The notes: a model not told the origin generated them from the letters alone. A DNA stretch of 64,000 nt from Rhodococcus zopfii NBRC 100606 = JCM 9919 (GCF_001895025.1 NZ_BCXI01000038.1:1-64000), one strand, 5' to 3'; counted from the stretch's first letter, positions 34,865-43,941 are shown. Numbers and translations are program-made.

Positions 34865-35407
34865 ATGAGTGGAAACAATCCGGACAACCGGATTTGTATG
34901 GAGGTTCAGGACCGCGTCAACGTGATGCTGTCGGAGATCGACCAGGCCCTGCCGGGCCTGTGGAATTTCGACGACTTTCGCGCCTGGCTGTCCGAGCGGC
35001 GTGGGGTGCCACTCGAGATCAGAACAGTGCCCGGCGGCATGGATCCGGACTCACCGTGCGGATGGACCATTGTCTGCGAAGACCGCGACATCATCTACTC
35101 GTCGAACGCCGTACGCCAGGGTCGAGTCGTGTCCTACCACGAATGCGCGCACCTGCTGTTCGACCACAGCAGCAGCGGCGAGGACCGGCAACTCCTCGGT
35201 GAGTGCCTCGCCCCCGATGTCGATCCCGAGCTGATCAAGAAGATCCTCGGCCGCACGGACTACGACCGGCCCCAGGAACAAGAAGCCGAACTCCTCGCGA
35301 TGCGCCTGTGGCGCCGCGACGTCGAATACTTCGGCATCCGATCCACAAACCGCCAAGTCGCCACCCGCGTCGGGCGGGCACGACTGCTCCTGCGAGGCGG
35401 TCGATGA
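34865..35407 (+). CDS. ImmA/IrrE-type metallopeptidase
   Basis: The 180-residue protein starts at ATG 34865 after CGGAGG. Residues 85-105 contain RVVSYHECAHLLFDH, with the zinc motif H-E-x-x-H, and residues 145-155 QEQEAELLAMRLW, where the Glu is the expected third ligand. ImmA/IrrE-type peptidases cleave Xre-type repressors to release gene expression. Two Xre-type genes are found 3-4 kb downstream. The stop overlaps the next start (ATGA), so the peptidase and the membrane protein are coupled. Confidence 0.85.
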   Translation: MSGNNPDNRICMEVQDRVNVMLSEIDQALPGLWNFDDFRAWLSERRGVPLEIRTVPGGMDPDSPCGWTIVCEDRDIIYSSNAVRQGRVVSYHECAHLLFDHSSSGEDRQLLGECLAPDVDPELIKKILGRTDYDRPQEQEAELLAMRLWRRDVEYFGIRSTNRQVATRVGRARLLLRGGR

Positions 35408-36609
35408 CCTCGACCCTGCCCGACTACCTGGCCTGGCCCATGCTGGTCACACTCGCCGTCATCGTCATCCTTCGGGTGCTGTTCCTGCACACGCTCGTCG
35501 ACAAACGACTGTCCACCATGCTCGCCTTCTGGGTCTTCGTCGGGCTCCTCCGCGACCCTCACGTCCAGAACCTCCTCGCCGTTCACCTCGTCGATCCCTC
35601 GGTGATCCGCCAGGCCACCCACATGTGCGCCATGCTCGCCAGCGCAGCAATGATCGGCGCCGTCACCATCTGGGCAGCCCCAGACCACGACAACGACGGC
35701 TTCATCACCAAGACCCGCCGCCGCGATCGCCAGCCGCTCATCTACTGCGCCGTATTCCTCGCAGGCCTGGCACTCTTCCCACTGTCCGCGCCCGCACGAG
35801 TGGCCGGGCAAACCCTCGAAGAGCACGGCACCTGGCATGTCGTCGCGTACATGACGATCTATTCGGCCCCGACCATCGTGGCCGTCACCTGCCTGGCCGC
35901 ACTCGCCTGGGAAACCGCGCGTGCCGCCGGCACCCGAGTACTCCAAATCGGAGCCGGACTCGCCGTCTTCATTAGCGCTGTGTCCGCCTTCGACGGCATC
36001 ACCCGGATCATCAACTCATTCCTCGTGGCCGCTCACCAAAACAACGCCTTCACCGAATGGCGCAGCGAGTCCAACGACATCTTGTTCCTGCCCGAAGTCA
36101 CCGCGATCGCCATCGTCCTTGCGACACCGTTGGCACACCGGCTCGCGGCGAAACTCGGCATCGACGGAGCCAGCCGCCGTATCCGACGTCTCGAACCGAT
36201 GTGGCGCGATCTGACAGAGGCGATGCCCACAGTGGTGCTCCACCCGCGCCCTACGGACGTCGACGCGATTGTCGACCGCCTCGAGATTGAAATATGGGAC
36301 ACGATCGTCCGGCTCCGCCCTTATCTCCGCCCGGACCTGACGCCCCACGACCTTCCAGACCTCGCCCAGGTGAGCCGACACTCCCGCGCCGACGTCATCC
36401 GCGCACTCGCAGTCCACGAAGCGATCGACACGTACCGCGCGCAGCAAGGCACCCGGCCCATCGCACGGCTCGACGACCACACCGAATCCATCGACATCGA
36501 CCGTCTCGCCCGAGCATGGGCTACAGCACGGGACCTCAAAATTTCGACCAATGATCCCGCCAACCAGGAAGGACACGGACAGCCCCGGCTGTCTCGATCG
36601 CATGGCTGA
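35404..36609 (+). CDS. MAB_1171c-like seven-helix membrane protein (DUF6545)
   Basis: The 401-residue protein starts at ATG 35404, overlapping the upstream stop. About seven transmembrane helices span residues 8-260 (WPMLVTLAVIVILRVLF, ASAAMIGAVTIWAA, LIYCAVFLAGLALFPL and others). The cytoplasmic C-terminus has RRIRRLEPMWRDLTEAMPTVVLHPRP and RLEIEIWDTIVRLRPYL, the DUF6545 signature of MAB_1171c-family putative transporters or sensors. These occur in actinobacteria next to Xre regulators and IrrE-like peptidases. The transported or sensed compound is unknown. It overlaps the P450 gene by eight bases. Confidence 0.82.
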   Translation: MTSTLPDYLAWPMLVTLAVIVILRVLFLHTLVDKRLSTMLAFWVFVGLLRDPHVQNLLAVHLVDPSVIRQATHMCAMLASAAMIGAVTIWAAPDHDNDGFITKTRRRDRQPLIYCAVFLAGLALFPLSAPARVAGQTLEEHGTWHVVAYMTIYSAPTIVAVTCLAALAWETARAAGTRVLQIGAGLAVFISAVSAFDGITRIINSFLVAAHQNNAFTEWRSESNDILFLPEVTAIAIVLATPLAHRLAAKLGIDGASRRIRRLEPMWRDLTEAMPTVVLHPRPTDVDAIVDRLEIEIWDTIVRLRPYLRPDLTPHDLPDLAQVSRHSRADVIRALAVHEAIDTYRAQQGTRPIARLDDHTESIDIDRLARAWATARDLKISTNDPANQEGHGQPRLSRSHG

Positions 36610-37978
36610 GCACACCACAATCCCGCACCCGCCCAAGCGCATCCCGATCCTCGGCGACATCATCGGAATCGACCGAGCCAAACCCAACCAGAAGACCCTG
36701 CTCATGCACGAGCGGCTCGGACCGATCTATCGCCGCACCATCATGGGCACGCACCTGACCTTCGCCTCCGGAGCGGACGTGGTGGCCGACCTCAACGACG
36801 AGACTCGCTTCCGCAAGCACGTCGGCCGGCCGCTGCAGCAACTCCGCAGCCTCGGCGGTGACGGCCTGTTCACCGCGTTCAACGACACCCACGCCTGGAC
36901 CAGCGCGCACAACGTGCTGATGCCCGGGTTCACCAAAGACGCCATGCGCGGCTACCACGACACCATGGCCACGACGATCGCTGAGCTCGTCAAGCACTGG
37001 GACGAGCGCCCCGGCCAGCGGCTCGACGTCAGTGCCGAGATGAGCAAGCTCACCCTCGAAGTCATCGGCCGATGCGGATTTGGTCGCAGCTTCGGATCGT
37101 TCAGCCGCGACGCGGTCGACCCATTCGTCACCGCGATGCTGCGCGCGCTCGACTACTCCCAGCGGTCATCGATTCCCATCCCGATTCTCGGCGCACTCCT
37201 CGGCCGTGCAGAGGCCAAGCAGAACGCCGCCGACATCGCCTACCTCCACTCGGTTGTGGACGAAGTGATCGCGGCCCGAACCGGAAACCCCGGAGCCCAT
37301 GCAGACCTCCTGGATCTGATGCTGACCAATCCGGACCCGGAGACCGGTCAACAGCTCGATCTCGAGAACGTACGCGACCAGGTGATCACCTTCCTGATCG
37401 CCGGCCACGAAACGTCGTCGAATGCGCTGTCTTTCGCACTGCATCTGCTGGCGACCCACCCGGACATCGCCGCTCGTGCCCGCGCCGAGATCGACGCAAT
37501 GTGGCCCGATGCCTCGGCACCGTCACTGTCCTTCGACCAGGTACCCAAGCTCCGCTACATCCGCCGTGTGATCGACGAAACCCTGCGGCTGTGGCCGTCG
37601 GCTCCCGGCTACTTCCGGGAAGCCATCGCCGACACCACCGTCGCGGGCGGATATGGATTCAAGGCCGGGGACTGGGCATTCGTGCTGCTGCTGCGGCTGC
37701 ATCGCGACCCGGTGTGGGGACCCGATCCCGAGCGTTTCGATCCGGATCGATTCCTGCCGGAGAACATCAAGGCCCGGCCCGGCCACGTCTACCGGCCGTT
37801 CGGGACGGGGATTCGCTCGTGCATCGGACGCCAATTCGCGCTGCACGAGATGGTGCTCGCTCTCGCCACGATCGTGCACCAGTACGACCTGGTGGCCGAC
37901 CCTGACTACACCCTCGAGGTCGATGAGCTGCTGACGTTGCGCCCGGCCGGGTTCACTCTCGAGTTCCGTCGACGCTGA
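36602..37978 (+). CDS. Cytochrome P450, CYP102-like heme domain
   Basis: The 458-residue protein starts at ATG 36602, overlapping the upstream stop as ATGGCTGA. P450 features are complete: the I-helix FLIAGHETSSNALSFAL, the K-helix RRVIDETLRLWP (ExxR), the PERFDPDRFLPE meander, and the heme loop PFGTGIRSCIGRQFALHEM with the axial Cys. The heme loop and I-helix resemble the CYP102 (BM3) fatty-acid hydroxylase type. No reductase domain is fused, so it needs a separate ferredoxin or reductase, none of which is nearby. Its last 26 bases overlap the convergent Xre gene. Confidence 0.92.
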   Translation: MAEHTTIPHPPKRIPILGDIIGIDRAKPNQKTLLMHERLGPIYRRTIMGTHLTFASGADVVADLNDETRFRKHVGRPLQQLRSLGGDGLFTAFNDTHAWTSAHNVLMPGFTKDAMRGYHDTMATTIAELVKHWDERPGQRLDVSAEMSKLTLEVIGRCGFGRSFGSFSRDAVDPFVTAMLRALDYSQRSSIPIPILGALLGRAEAKQNAADIAYLHSVVDEVIAARTGNPGAHADLLDLMLTNPDPETGQQLDLENVRDQVITFLIAGHETSSNALSFALHLLATHPDIAARARAEIDAMWPDASAPSLSFDQVPKLRYIRRVIDETLRLWPSAPGYFREAIADTTVAGGYGFKAGDWAFVLLLRLHRDPVWGPDPERFDPDRFLPENIKARPGHVYRPFGTGIRSCIGRQFALHEMVLALATIVHQYDLVADPDYTLEVDELLTLRPAGFTLEFRRR

Positions 37979-38378
37979 GAGCGGCGTCGTCGCGGTGGCG
38001 GGCGAGGTCTTCGAGTTCGGACACCAAGTTCGTCAACTCGGGACCCGCACCGTCGCCGCGGAAACAGATGCCATTGACTTGGGCATCACGGGCGGCGATC
38101 AATGCACGGAACTGCAGATCGTAGGCGCCTGTCGCATCCAACTCCGTCAGGTAGTTGGCGGGTGCGGCGAAGACTTCCGCCACCGCCACCAGCAGGCTGG
38201 TGGGCGCGTCGGTGAGGGTGCCGCGGCGCAGCGCGACGATGGTGTCCTCGTCGACGTGGGTGTCGAGCTTGGCGGCCACCGCAGCCGCGACCGACGCGGC
38301 GGAACGCTCGGGCTCATGGAGTCCGTGCGCGAGAGTGAACAGTCGGTCGACCCGGGTAGCGATGTCCGAACCAATCAC
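37953..38378 (-). CDS. Xre-type regulator of the P450 module
   Basis: The 141-residue protein starts at the GTG at 38378, overlapping the upstream stop (GTGA). Residues 6-75, RVDRLFTLAHGLHEPERSAASVAAAVAAKLDTHVDEDTIVALRRGTLTDAPTSLLVAVAEVFAAPANYL, form a helix-turn-helix of the kind found in actinobacterial Xre/EspR-like regulators. The C-terminal half is a predicted helical dimerisation or sensor part. It is a candidate substrate of the ImmA/IrrE-type peptidase. The 3' end overlaps the convergent P450 gene, which may couple the two by antisense transcription. Confidence 0.75.
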   Translation of the reverse strand: MIGSDIATRVDRLFTLAHGLHEPERSAASVAAAVAAKLDTHVDEDTIVALRRGTLTDAPTSLLVAVAEVFAAPANYLTELDATGAYDLQFRALIAARDAQVNGICFRGDGAGPELTNLVSELEDLARHRDDAALSVDGTRE

Positions 38379-39049
38379 GAGTTTGGCGCCTCCTGTCTGC
38401 GGGCAAGGCGTTCGGTGAAGTCTGCTGCTTGCTCGTCCGAGATGTTATCTGTCCGGCCCGCCAGCCAGCGCCGGTAGAGGCGTTCCTCGGCGTCCGGTGA
38501 CGATAGGTCGACCGGGGCTGCCAGGTGCGAGCTGAAGGCGAACTCGATCATCACCGGGATCCCGTTCGTTGAATGAGCGTTTCGCTCAAGGATTTCGGTG
38601 ACCCAGATCCCGGTCAACGAGGACACGAATTCCTTCATCTCCGCGACGGTTTTCGTCAGCAGCGCATTGTCGGGATTCGCATCGGCGACCGCGACCAGGG
38701 TGCTGTGGATGTCGAGGAGCTTGGTCAGCTCCTCGAGCGAGACCGGCACCTCCATTGGGCCGAGGGTGAAAGCGGCCGGCGAGGTTCCGTTCAACGAGAT
38801 CGGATCAGGCACAGGAGTGGGGTGCCCACCGCGCCATGTCCGGGCTGCGCTTCCCGGCTCCCAACGCAGAGCCGCGTCGAACTTGTTGAGGGTGCTCAAG
38901 GAGGGCTCGGGGCCATCGGCTCGTTCGACACGAGTCTGGGTGGTGTCCGAGGGGCCACCGGCGCCGAACACGTCATCCTGTGTCAGTCCGAGCTTCAGAC
39001 GTCGCTCACGCACGATACGTCCGAAACGGACACGATTCGACGCCTTCAT
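38375..39049 (-). CDS. Xre-family transcriptional regulator
   Basis: The 224-residue protein starts at ATG 39049. Residues 5-60 are an Xre helix-turn-helix (RFGRIVRERRLKLGLTQDDVFGAGGPSDTTQTRVERADGPEPSLSTLNKFDAALRWEPGSAART). The C-terminal 150 residues are a helical ligand-binding or interaction part of unknown kind. The frame is open 16 codons further upstream. It is coupled to the second regulator gene. A perfect 13-bp palindrome lies 34 bp upstream of its start, suggesting self-regulation. Confidence 0.8.
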   Translation of the reverse strand: MKASNRVRFGRIVRERRLKLGLTQDDVFGAGGPSDTTQTRVERADGPEPSLSTLNKFDAALRWEPGSAARTWRGGHPTPVPDPISLNGTSPAAFTLGPMEVPVSLEELTKLLDIHSTLVAVADANPDNALLTKTVAEMKEFVSSLTGIWVTEILERNAHSTNGIPVMIEFAFSSHLAAPVDLSSPDAEERLYRRWLAGRTDNISDEQAADFTERLARRQEAPNS

Positions 39050-39082
39050 GACCTGCAGCCTAGGGTAAGGAGCGACGAAGAA

Positions 39083-39095
39083 GCCAACTGTTGGC
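39083..39095. promoter_or_regulatory. Palindromic operator candidate of the Xre operon
   Basis: GCCAACTGTTGGC is a perfect palindrome with a single central base, upstream of the Xre gene that starts at 39049 and next to an AT-rich AAAATAT stretch. Its position fits an auto-regulatory site. The rest of 39096-39384 holds the opposed promoter of the DUF932 gene and no other gene. Confidence 0.55.
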
Positions 39096-39384
39096 AAAAT
39101 ATCGTCACGCTCAATGTCTCCTCTAAATCACCCGATGACCTGCGTGGATCACCGGTACTGGGGAAGCTGATTCGCTCGAATGCAACTTTTTCGCCGTTCC
39201 GACCCTTGTCCGGCGAGCGCAAGACGAGGCACACCGACCCGTCTACCGTTTCGCACGTCGCCGGCGTTACCGCCAGCGGTCGACAGCTCGTCCTGTAGCG
39301 CGGTGACGCGACGCCTGAAACACCCGGGGGTCCCGTTCATAGCGTCGAATCCGACATCGCATTCCAGCTATCTCGGAGGTTCAC

Positions 39385-40329
39385 ATGACCGCTCCCGCCG
39401 CCACCCGCATCCCCGCCAGCCGCGCACTCGGTGCCGACATCAGCACAGCACGCACCGTGCACGACGCCCTCGAGCTCGCCGGACTGGACTGGGGGATCGA
39501 AGAGCATCCGGCCGACAGCTTCGCCCTCACCACGGACGACGGTGTCACGATGACCGGCATGCCGGGGATGCGCTTCTTCTTGCGGTCGGACACCAAGGAG
39601 GCGCTGCACCTGGGCGGTGCCCGCTACACGCCCGTTACCAACGCGGACGCATTCGCTGCCGCAGACGCCGCAGTCGCGATGGGCGCCCGGTTCGCTACCG
39701 GTGGCGCGCTGCGTGGGGGTCGGCAAACCTATCTGGAACTGGACTTGCCGGACGCCGCCGTGAAGGTCGGAGGCAAGGACCTGGTGACCTTCACCCTCCT
39801 ACAGCGCACTGCCCACGACGGCTCCGGGCGGGTGACCGGCCAGGCCGTCGCCCGCAGACTCGTCTGCATGAACGGACAAACCGCCAACATCGGTTTCCCG
39901 ACCACGTTCGCCATTGGGCACACCCGCTCCGCACACGATCGTCTCGCCGCAGCGACGACGATGGTCCAGGGTGCGGTCCGTTACGCGAAGGAGTTCAGCG
40001 CAATCGCGGATCACATGCTCGACACCCCGATGACGCTGTCGGAGTTCGGCGCGTTCATCGATGCCATGTACCCGCGGCCCGACGAGGAGAACGCGCGCGA
40101 GTTCGGTCGGTGGGAGCGCCGCCGTCACGAGCTGATCGAGCTGTTCCGATTCGCGGACACCAACGATCTCGGCAGGGGGAGCCGGTGGGGCGCGTACTCG
40201 GCCCTGACCGAGTACGTCGACTGGTTCGCGCCGGTGCGGGGCGGTGACGACGCCCGGGCGCTGCGTCAGCTCGACGGTACCGCCCAGGGCGCCAAGGACC
40301 GGGCGATGAAGATGCTCGCCGGCGTCTGA
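39385..40329 (+). CDS. DUF932/phage-plasmid-like protein
   Basis: The 314-residue protein begins TAPAATRIPASRALGADISTARTVHDALELAGLDWGIEEHP. It continues with FFLRSDTKEALHLGGARYTPVTNADAFAAADA and TFTLLQRTAHDGSGRVTGQAVARRLVCMNGQT. This is the DUF932 (TIGR03299-type) family, which is carried by plasmids, prophages and integrative elements and has no settled function. The length is normal for the family. ATG 39385 follows a GGAGG site, and a terminator hairpin follows the stop. Confidence 0.85.
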   Translation: MTAPAATRIPASRALGADISTARTVHDALELAGLDWGIEEHPADSFALTTDDGVTMTGMPGMRFFLRSDTKEALHLGGARYTPVTNADAFAAADAAVAMGARFATGGALRGGRQTYLELDLPDAAVKVGGKDLVTFTLLQRTAHDGSGRVTGQAVARRLVCMNGQTANIGFPTTFAIGHTRSAHDRLAAATTMVQGAVRYAKEFSAIADHMLDTPMTLSEFGAFIDAMYPRPDEENAREFGRWERRRHELIELFRFADTNDLGRGSRWGAYSALTEYVDWFAPVRGGDDARALRQLDGTAQGAKDRAMKMLAGV

Positions 40330-40339
40330 TCGCTGACTA

Positions 40340-40381
40340 GGGAAGGGGCGGGGAGGCCGGAGGGTCTTCCCGCCCCTTCCC
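40340..40381 (+). terminator. Intrinsic terminator after the DUF932 gene
   Basis: GGGAAGGGGCGGG (40340-40352) and CCCGCCCCTTCCC (40369-40381) form a perfect 13-bp stem with a 16-nt loop, 10 bases after the stop. Confidence 0.8.
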
Positions 40382-40562
40382 ATGTTTCCGCGCCGCGCTG
40401 TCCGCCGGACCCGCCGGCCGGCTATCGGAGAACCGGGAGAATCACGGGTATCGCGTGCATCGCGTGTGTCGTGTATTTCCCGGGTACTAGGCCTGCAACA
40501 CAGCAGGTAGGCGACAAGCAAAGTCGAGTCATCACGCCAGACGAACAGAGAGGACACCCGCG

Positions 40563-40739
40563 ATGACCGTCGTACAGCCCACCGGGAAGATGACCGCCCG
40601 GCAGCTCCGGCACAAGCTCAACGTCGCCCACGCGTCCGGGCGGCTGCAGCCCAACGGCCGCGCACGCGACGCCAAGGGCCAGTGGCGCGGCAACCGCTCC
40701 GCCACCCGCGGCCGCGCGATCTCCGAGCAGGTGCGCTGA
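40563..40739 (+). CDS. Small basic protein
   Basis: The 58-residue product (MTVVQPTGKMTARQLRHKLN...) starts at ATG 40563 after GAGAGGA. It is very basic, rich in Arg and Gln, and may bind nucleic acid. The stop codon overlaps the next ATG by one base (TGATG), so the two genes are coupled. No family is recognised. It was found from coupling and composition rather than length. Confidence 0.55.
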   Translation: MTVVQPTGKMTARQLRHKLNVAHASGRLQPNGRARDAKGQWRGNRSATRGRAISEQVR

Positions 40740-41164
40740 TGACGGCACTTGACGAGATCAATGCCCAGATCGACGTGTGGGCAACCGTCGTGAGAGACGC
40801 TCACGCCCAGATCGCACGACTCGCCGTCGACCGCGTCCGCGAAGTCGCCGCGAAGGAGCACCCCGAGGCGCGGGCCTTGCACCTGAACTGCGACGGAGGC
40901 GGGTACTACATCCTCGGCATGTTCGCCGCCGAGGGCCGCGACATGATCGACGGAACGGTAGACATCGACGGAATCGACCCCGACGACAACCTCGTCGAAG
41001 CCGTCTCGGCGCTCCCCGGTGGGGCCGTCACCTACGACCGCGACGCCGACACCCATCTCGTCACGCTGCCCGGCGGCCCGCCCCGGTGCATCGCCTGTGG
41101 CCGCACCTTCGAGGAGGACGACTCCTGCGCCGACCACATCTACGGTCGCCACCGCTTCCCGTGA
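40739..41164 (+). CDS. Hypothetical protein with C-terminal Cys/His knuckle
   Basis: The 141-residue protein starts at ATG 40739. The C-terminus reads RCIACGRTFEEDDSCADHIYGRHRFP, a CxxC...C..H...H pattern that resembles a zinc finger. Upstream is an alpha/beta region with DEINAQIDVWATVVRDAHAQIARLAVDRVREVAA, then ALHLNCDGGGYYILGM and an acidic GTVDIDGIDPDDN segment. The family is not recognised. Confidence 0.6.
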   Translation: MTALDEINAQIDVWATVVRDAHAQIARLAVDRVREVAAKEHPEARALHLNCDGGGYYILGMFAAEGRDMIDGTVDIDGIDPDDNLVEAVSALPGGAVTYDRDADTHLVTLPGGPPRCIACGRTFEEDDSCADHIYGRHRFP

Positions 41165-41321
41165 CCACCGGTCTCTGCGCCCCGCACGACAGTCCCGTCG
41201 TGCGGGGCGCACGTGCGTTCACGCCGACGCCTGCCGGGGAGCTGTCCGCCTGTGGGTGCGGCACGAGGAATCCCGGAATTGTGACTGCAATACCCACCCA
41301 AGGGGGAGGTACTTTTGCAGC

Positions 41322-41957
41322 ATGAAAGGGACAACCTGGCTGCCGATCGCAGCTGAACTCGCCACCACACAGTGGGGCCTGTTCACGACCGCTCAGGCCC
41401 GCGCCGCCGGCATGCACCCCAAGCACCTCGCCACCCTCGCCGACGCCGGCGCCATCCACCACGTCCGCCACGGCGTCCACCGCATCAACGGAGCTCCCTG
41501 GCATCCCCATGAGGACCTCCGAGCGGCCTGGCTCGCGCTCGACCCCACCCACACCGCCGACGAACGCCTCACCGCAGCCACCACCCCCGCCGCCGTGTCG
41601 CATCGGAGCGCCGCCAAAGTCCTCCAACTCGGCGACACCGACGCCGACCTCCTCGAATTCACCCTCCCTCGCCGCCGCCAGACCCGACTGACCGACCAAC
41701 GCTTCCACATCGGCACCCTCACCGCCGACGACATCGAATTCGTTGACGGCCTACCCGTCACCACCCCGGCGCGCACCATCGACGATCTCGCCGCCGATCT
41801 CCTCGATGGCGGCCACCTCGCCGGCATCATCCACGCCGCGATCAACACCGGTCGCCTCACCGACACCGCGGCCGCCGCCATCCTCGACCGACACTCCCGC
41901 CGCTACGGCCATCCCCGCCACAACGGTCGGCGACTGCTCGAACATCTCCTCGCCTGA
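41322..41957 (+). CDS. AbiEi-type antitoxin
   Basis: The 211-residue protein starts at ATG 41322 after GGGGGAGG. It begins AAELATTQWGLFTTAQARAAGMHPKHLATLADAGAIHHVRHGVHRINGAP, the winged helix-turn-helix of AbiEi-family type IV antitoxins. The LLEFTLPRRRQTRLTDQRFHIGTLTADDIEFVDGLPVTTPARTIDDLAADLLDGGHLAGIIHAAI part is the typical C-terminal domain. AbiEi represses its own operon and counters the nucleotidyltransferase toxin AbiEii. A candidate toxin gene lies 0.9 kb downstream, separated by a lipoprotein gene on the other strand, which is unusual. Confidence 0.8.
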   Translation: MKGTTWLPIAAELATTQWGLFTTAQARAAGMHPKHLATLADAGAIHHVRHGVHRINGAPWHPHEDLRAAWLALDPTHTADERLTAATTPAAVSHRSAAKVLQLGDTDADLLEFTLPRRRQTRLTDQRFHIGTLTADDIEFVDGLPVTTPARTIDDLAADLLDGGHLAGIIHAAINTGRLTDTAAAAILDRHSRRYGHPRHNGRRLLEHLLA

Positions 41958-42009
41958 CCGGCGACGGACCGGGGCCAACCCTCCGATGACCCCGGCCCCT
42001 ATCACTCCA

Positions 42010-42642
42010 TCACTCCGCAGCCTGCGGAATATCCCGAACAGCCAACGGAGACGGGAACGCCCACCGCGCGATCGGATCCTTCGCCGTCGCACTGGGATAC
42101 AGCGCGACCTCGGTAATCGAGACATCATCGGCGAGACCGGACGAGCTGTAGCTGGAGAACGAGATCAGTCCTTCCGCTGCGCGATCGAGCGGACGATCAC
42201 CGATCACGTTGGGAACGGAACTCGTCGATGCGCCATCGACCGTCTGTCCACTGAGCGTATGCAGCTTCCAATACAGCGGCGCCGCCGGGACGGCACCGGA
42301 CTCAACATCGATTGACACCGGCACCAGCACACCGTTGTATGTGAAGCTCTCACGCCTTGCCAGCTGCCCACCGACCGTGATCGTGGCACTCCAATCGCTA
42401 CCCGACACGTGCTGAGCCTCGCCGACGAGCGGATCCGCGGCCGCCCTGTCCGTCGTCGTAGCTGCCGTCGTGGTCGATGCCGACACCGTCGGCTGCGCGC
42501 TCGCCGTCGTGCCTTCCACCGCCGCGCTCCGCGACGTCGCCGACGCAACGCCCTCCGAGGAATCGCTCCCACAACCAGCGAGCAGCGCGCTCGCTACCGC
42601 GCACAACGCCACACTGCCCACTACACCCCGCGAAAACGCCAT
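42010..42642 (-). CDS. Secreted lipoprotein, MPT63-like
   Basis: The 210-residue protein starts at ATG 42642 after GAGGGG. A signal peptide ends in the lipobox ALLAGC near residue 24, followed by a Ser/Thr/Ala linker to about residue 75. The mature domain (SDWSATITVGGQLARRESFTYNGVLVPVSIDVES and ISFSSYSSSGLADDVSITEVALYPSATAKDPIARWAF) fits a beta-sandwich like the DUF1942/MPT63 group of mycobacterial secreted proteins. It sits, on the opposite strand, between the AbiEi and AbiEii genes, so it was probably inserted there or is selected together with them. The function is unknown. Confidence 0.65.
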   Translation of the reverse strand: MAFSRGVVGSVALCAVASALLAGCGSDSSEGVASATSRSAAVEGTTASAQPTVSASTTTAATTTDRAAADPLVGEAQHVSGSDWSATITVGGQLARRESFTYNGVLVPVSIDVESGAVPAAPLYWKLHTLSGQTVDGASTSSVPNVIGDRPLDRAAEGLISFSSYSSSGLADDVSITEVALYPSATAKDPIARWAFPSPLAVRDIPQAAE

Positions 42643-42839
42643 CACACTGTTCCCCTCTGTCCGCGAATCTCGCCACACCCGCCGGGCCACGCCGGCGAAT
42701 CGAAATGAACGGTCGCGATCGTATCTACCTCATTCCCCGACACCGTATCCATACATGCTCACCAACCATCCCGCGCCGACGTGCATATCGGAAAGGTGAA
42801 CTGCAACACCAGAAACCGCTCGCACAGACGCTTAGCGGC

Positions 42840-43751
42840 ATGACCCAGAGATACCGCAGCCCCGGCGCATTCCAGATGGCGCTGAACGCGCGCATCAAGT
42901 CCGTGGCAATGACCACCGGCACCCCCGCTGCACAGGTCCGCCGCCAGTTCCTGGCCCAGCGATTCCTCGCCCGCGTGTTCGCCGATCCGGCTGCACCCTG
43001 GGTTCTGACCGGCGGTACCGGACTGCTGGTTCGTCTCGCAGGTGCGCGGCACAGCGAAGATCTCGACCTGCTCCACACCAGCAGTGGGACCGACGCCGCA
43101 GCCGCCATCGCAGACCTGCGCGCCACTATCACCGCCACCGAAGATCTCGACCCGTTCCGGTTCACCATCAGCGTCCCCACCACACTCCACGGTCTAACCG
43201 GGGGAGCCACCGTACGCGTCAACGCGCACCTCGGCACCACCGCCGCCGGGAACTTCCCGGTCGATCTCGTGGTCGGCCGCAGCACTGTCGGCCGCATCGA
43301 ACGGATCGCTCCCGCACCGGTTCTCGACCTCGACGGCATCACCCCCACCCCTGCGATTGCCCTGTACCCGATCGCAAACCAGGTGGCAGACAAGATCTCA
43401 GCGATGTTCTACCGCTACGGCCCGCGCCGCTCACCGTCGACCCGTTTCCACGACCTCGTCGACCTGCTGTTCATCGTCACCCGCTGCACCATCCCCGCCG
43501 CCGACACCCACACCGCACTCGCCAGCGAGTTCCGTCGCCGCCAGATGCCCGCCGTCGCCGCCATATCCGTACCCGGAGATCGGTGGCACGACGGCTACCG
43601 CCGTACCGCCCGCCTCGCCGGACTCGCGGCCGAATGTGCCGACCTCGACACCGCCCTCGCAATCGTCGGCACGTGCCTGAACCCGCTGCTGACAGGCACC
43701 CGCACCACCGGCACCTGGTCCCCGGAAACGGCGACCTGGCATGACGACTAA
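42840..43751 (+). CDS. AbiEii-type nucleotidyltransferase toxin
   Basis: The 303-residue protein starts at ATG 42840. FLARVFADPAAPWVLTGGTGLLVRLAGARHSEDLDLLHT is the nucleotidyltransferase core of the AbiEii/AbiGii family: a GG(T) turn and the D-x-D metal-binding pair (EDLDL). VNAHLGTTAAGNFPVDLVV supplies a third acidic strand, and KISAMFYRYGPRRSPSTRFHDLVDLLFI is the conserved C-terminal helix with K and R residues. AbiEii-type toxins add nucleotides to RNA and are countered by AbiEi (41322-41957). The start codon has no strong ribosome site, which may keep expression low. Confidence 0.85.
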   Translation: MTQRYRSPGAFQMALNARIKSVAMTTGTPAAQVRRQFLAQRFLARVFADPAAPWVLTGGTGLLVRLAGARHSEDLDLLHTSSGTDAAAAIADLRATITATEDLDPFRFTISVPTTLHGLTGGATVRVNAHLGTTAAGNFPVDLVVGRSTVGRIERIAPAPVLDLDGITPTPAIALYPIANQVADKISAMFYRYGPRRSPSTRFHDLVDLLFIVTRCTIPAADTHTALASEFRRRQMPAVAAISVPGDRWHDGYRRTARLAGLAAECADLDTALAIVGTCLNPLLTGTRTTGTWSPETATWHDD

Positions 43752-43941
43752 CCGGCGAGCCCGCTCAAGGGGCGGGCCCGCCGATGCGCGCCCGCTGTCC
43801 ACCCCGGCGGCGGCGCGCACAGCTCCGCTGAACCGGAAATCCCGAGACGACTCACCATCATCCGCAGTTCCACTTTGCAACAACACAACTGGGTCCGCGC
43901 GACAGTGAAGCCCTCACGAACCGAGCCTGCAGGAGCAGACC

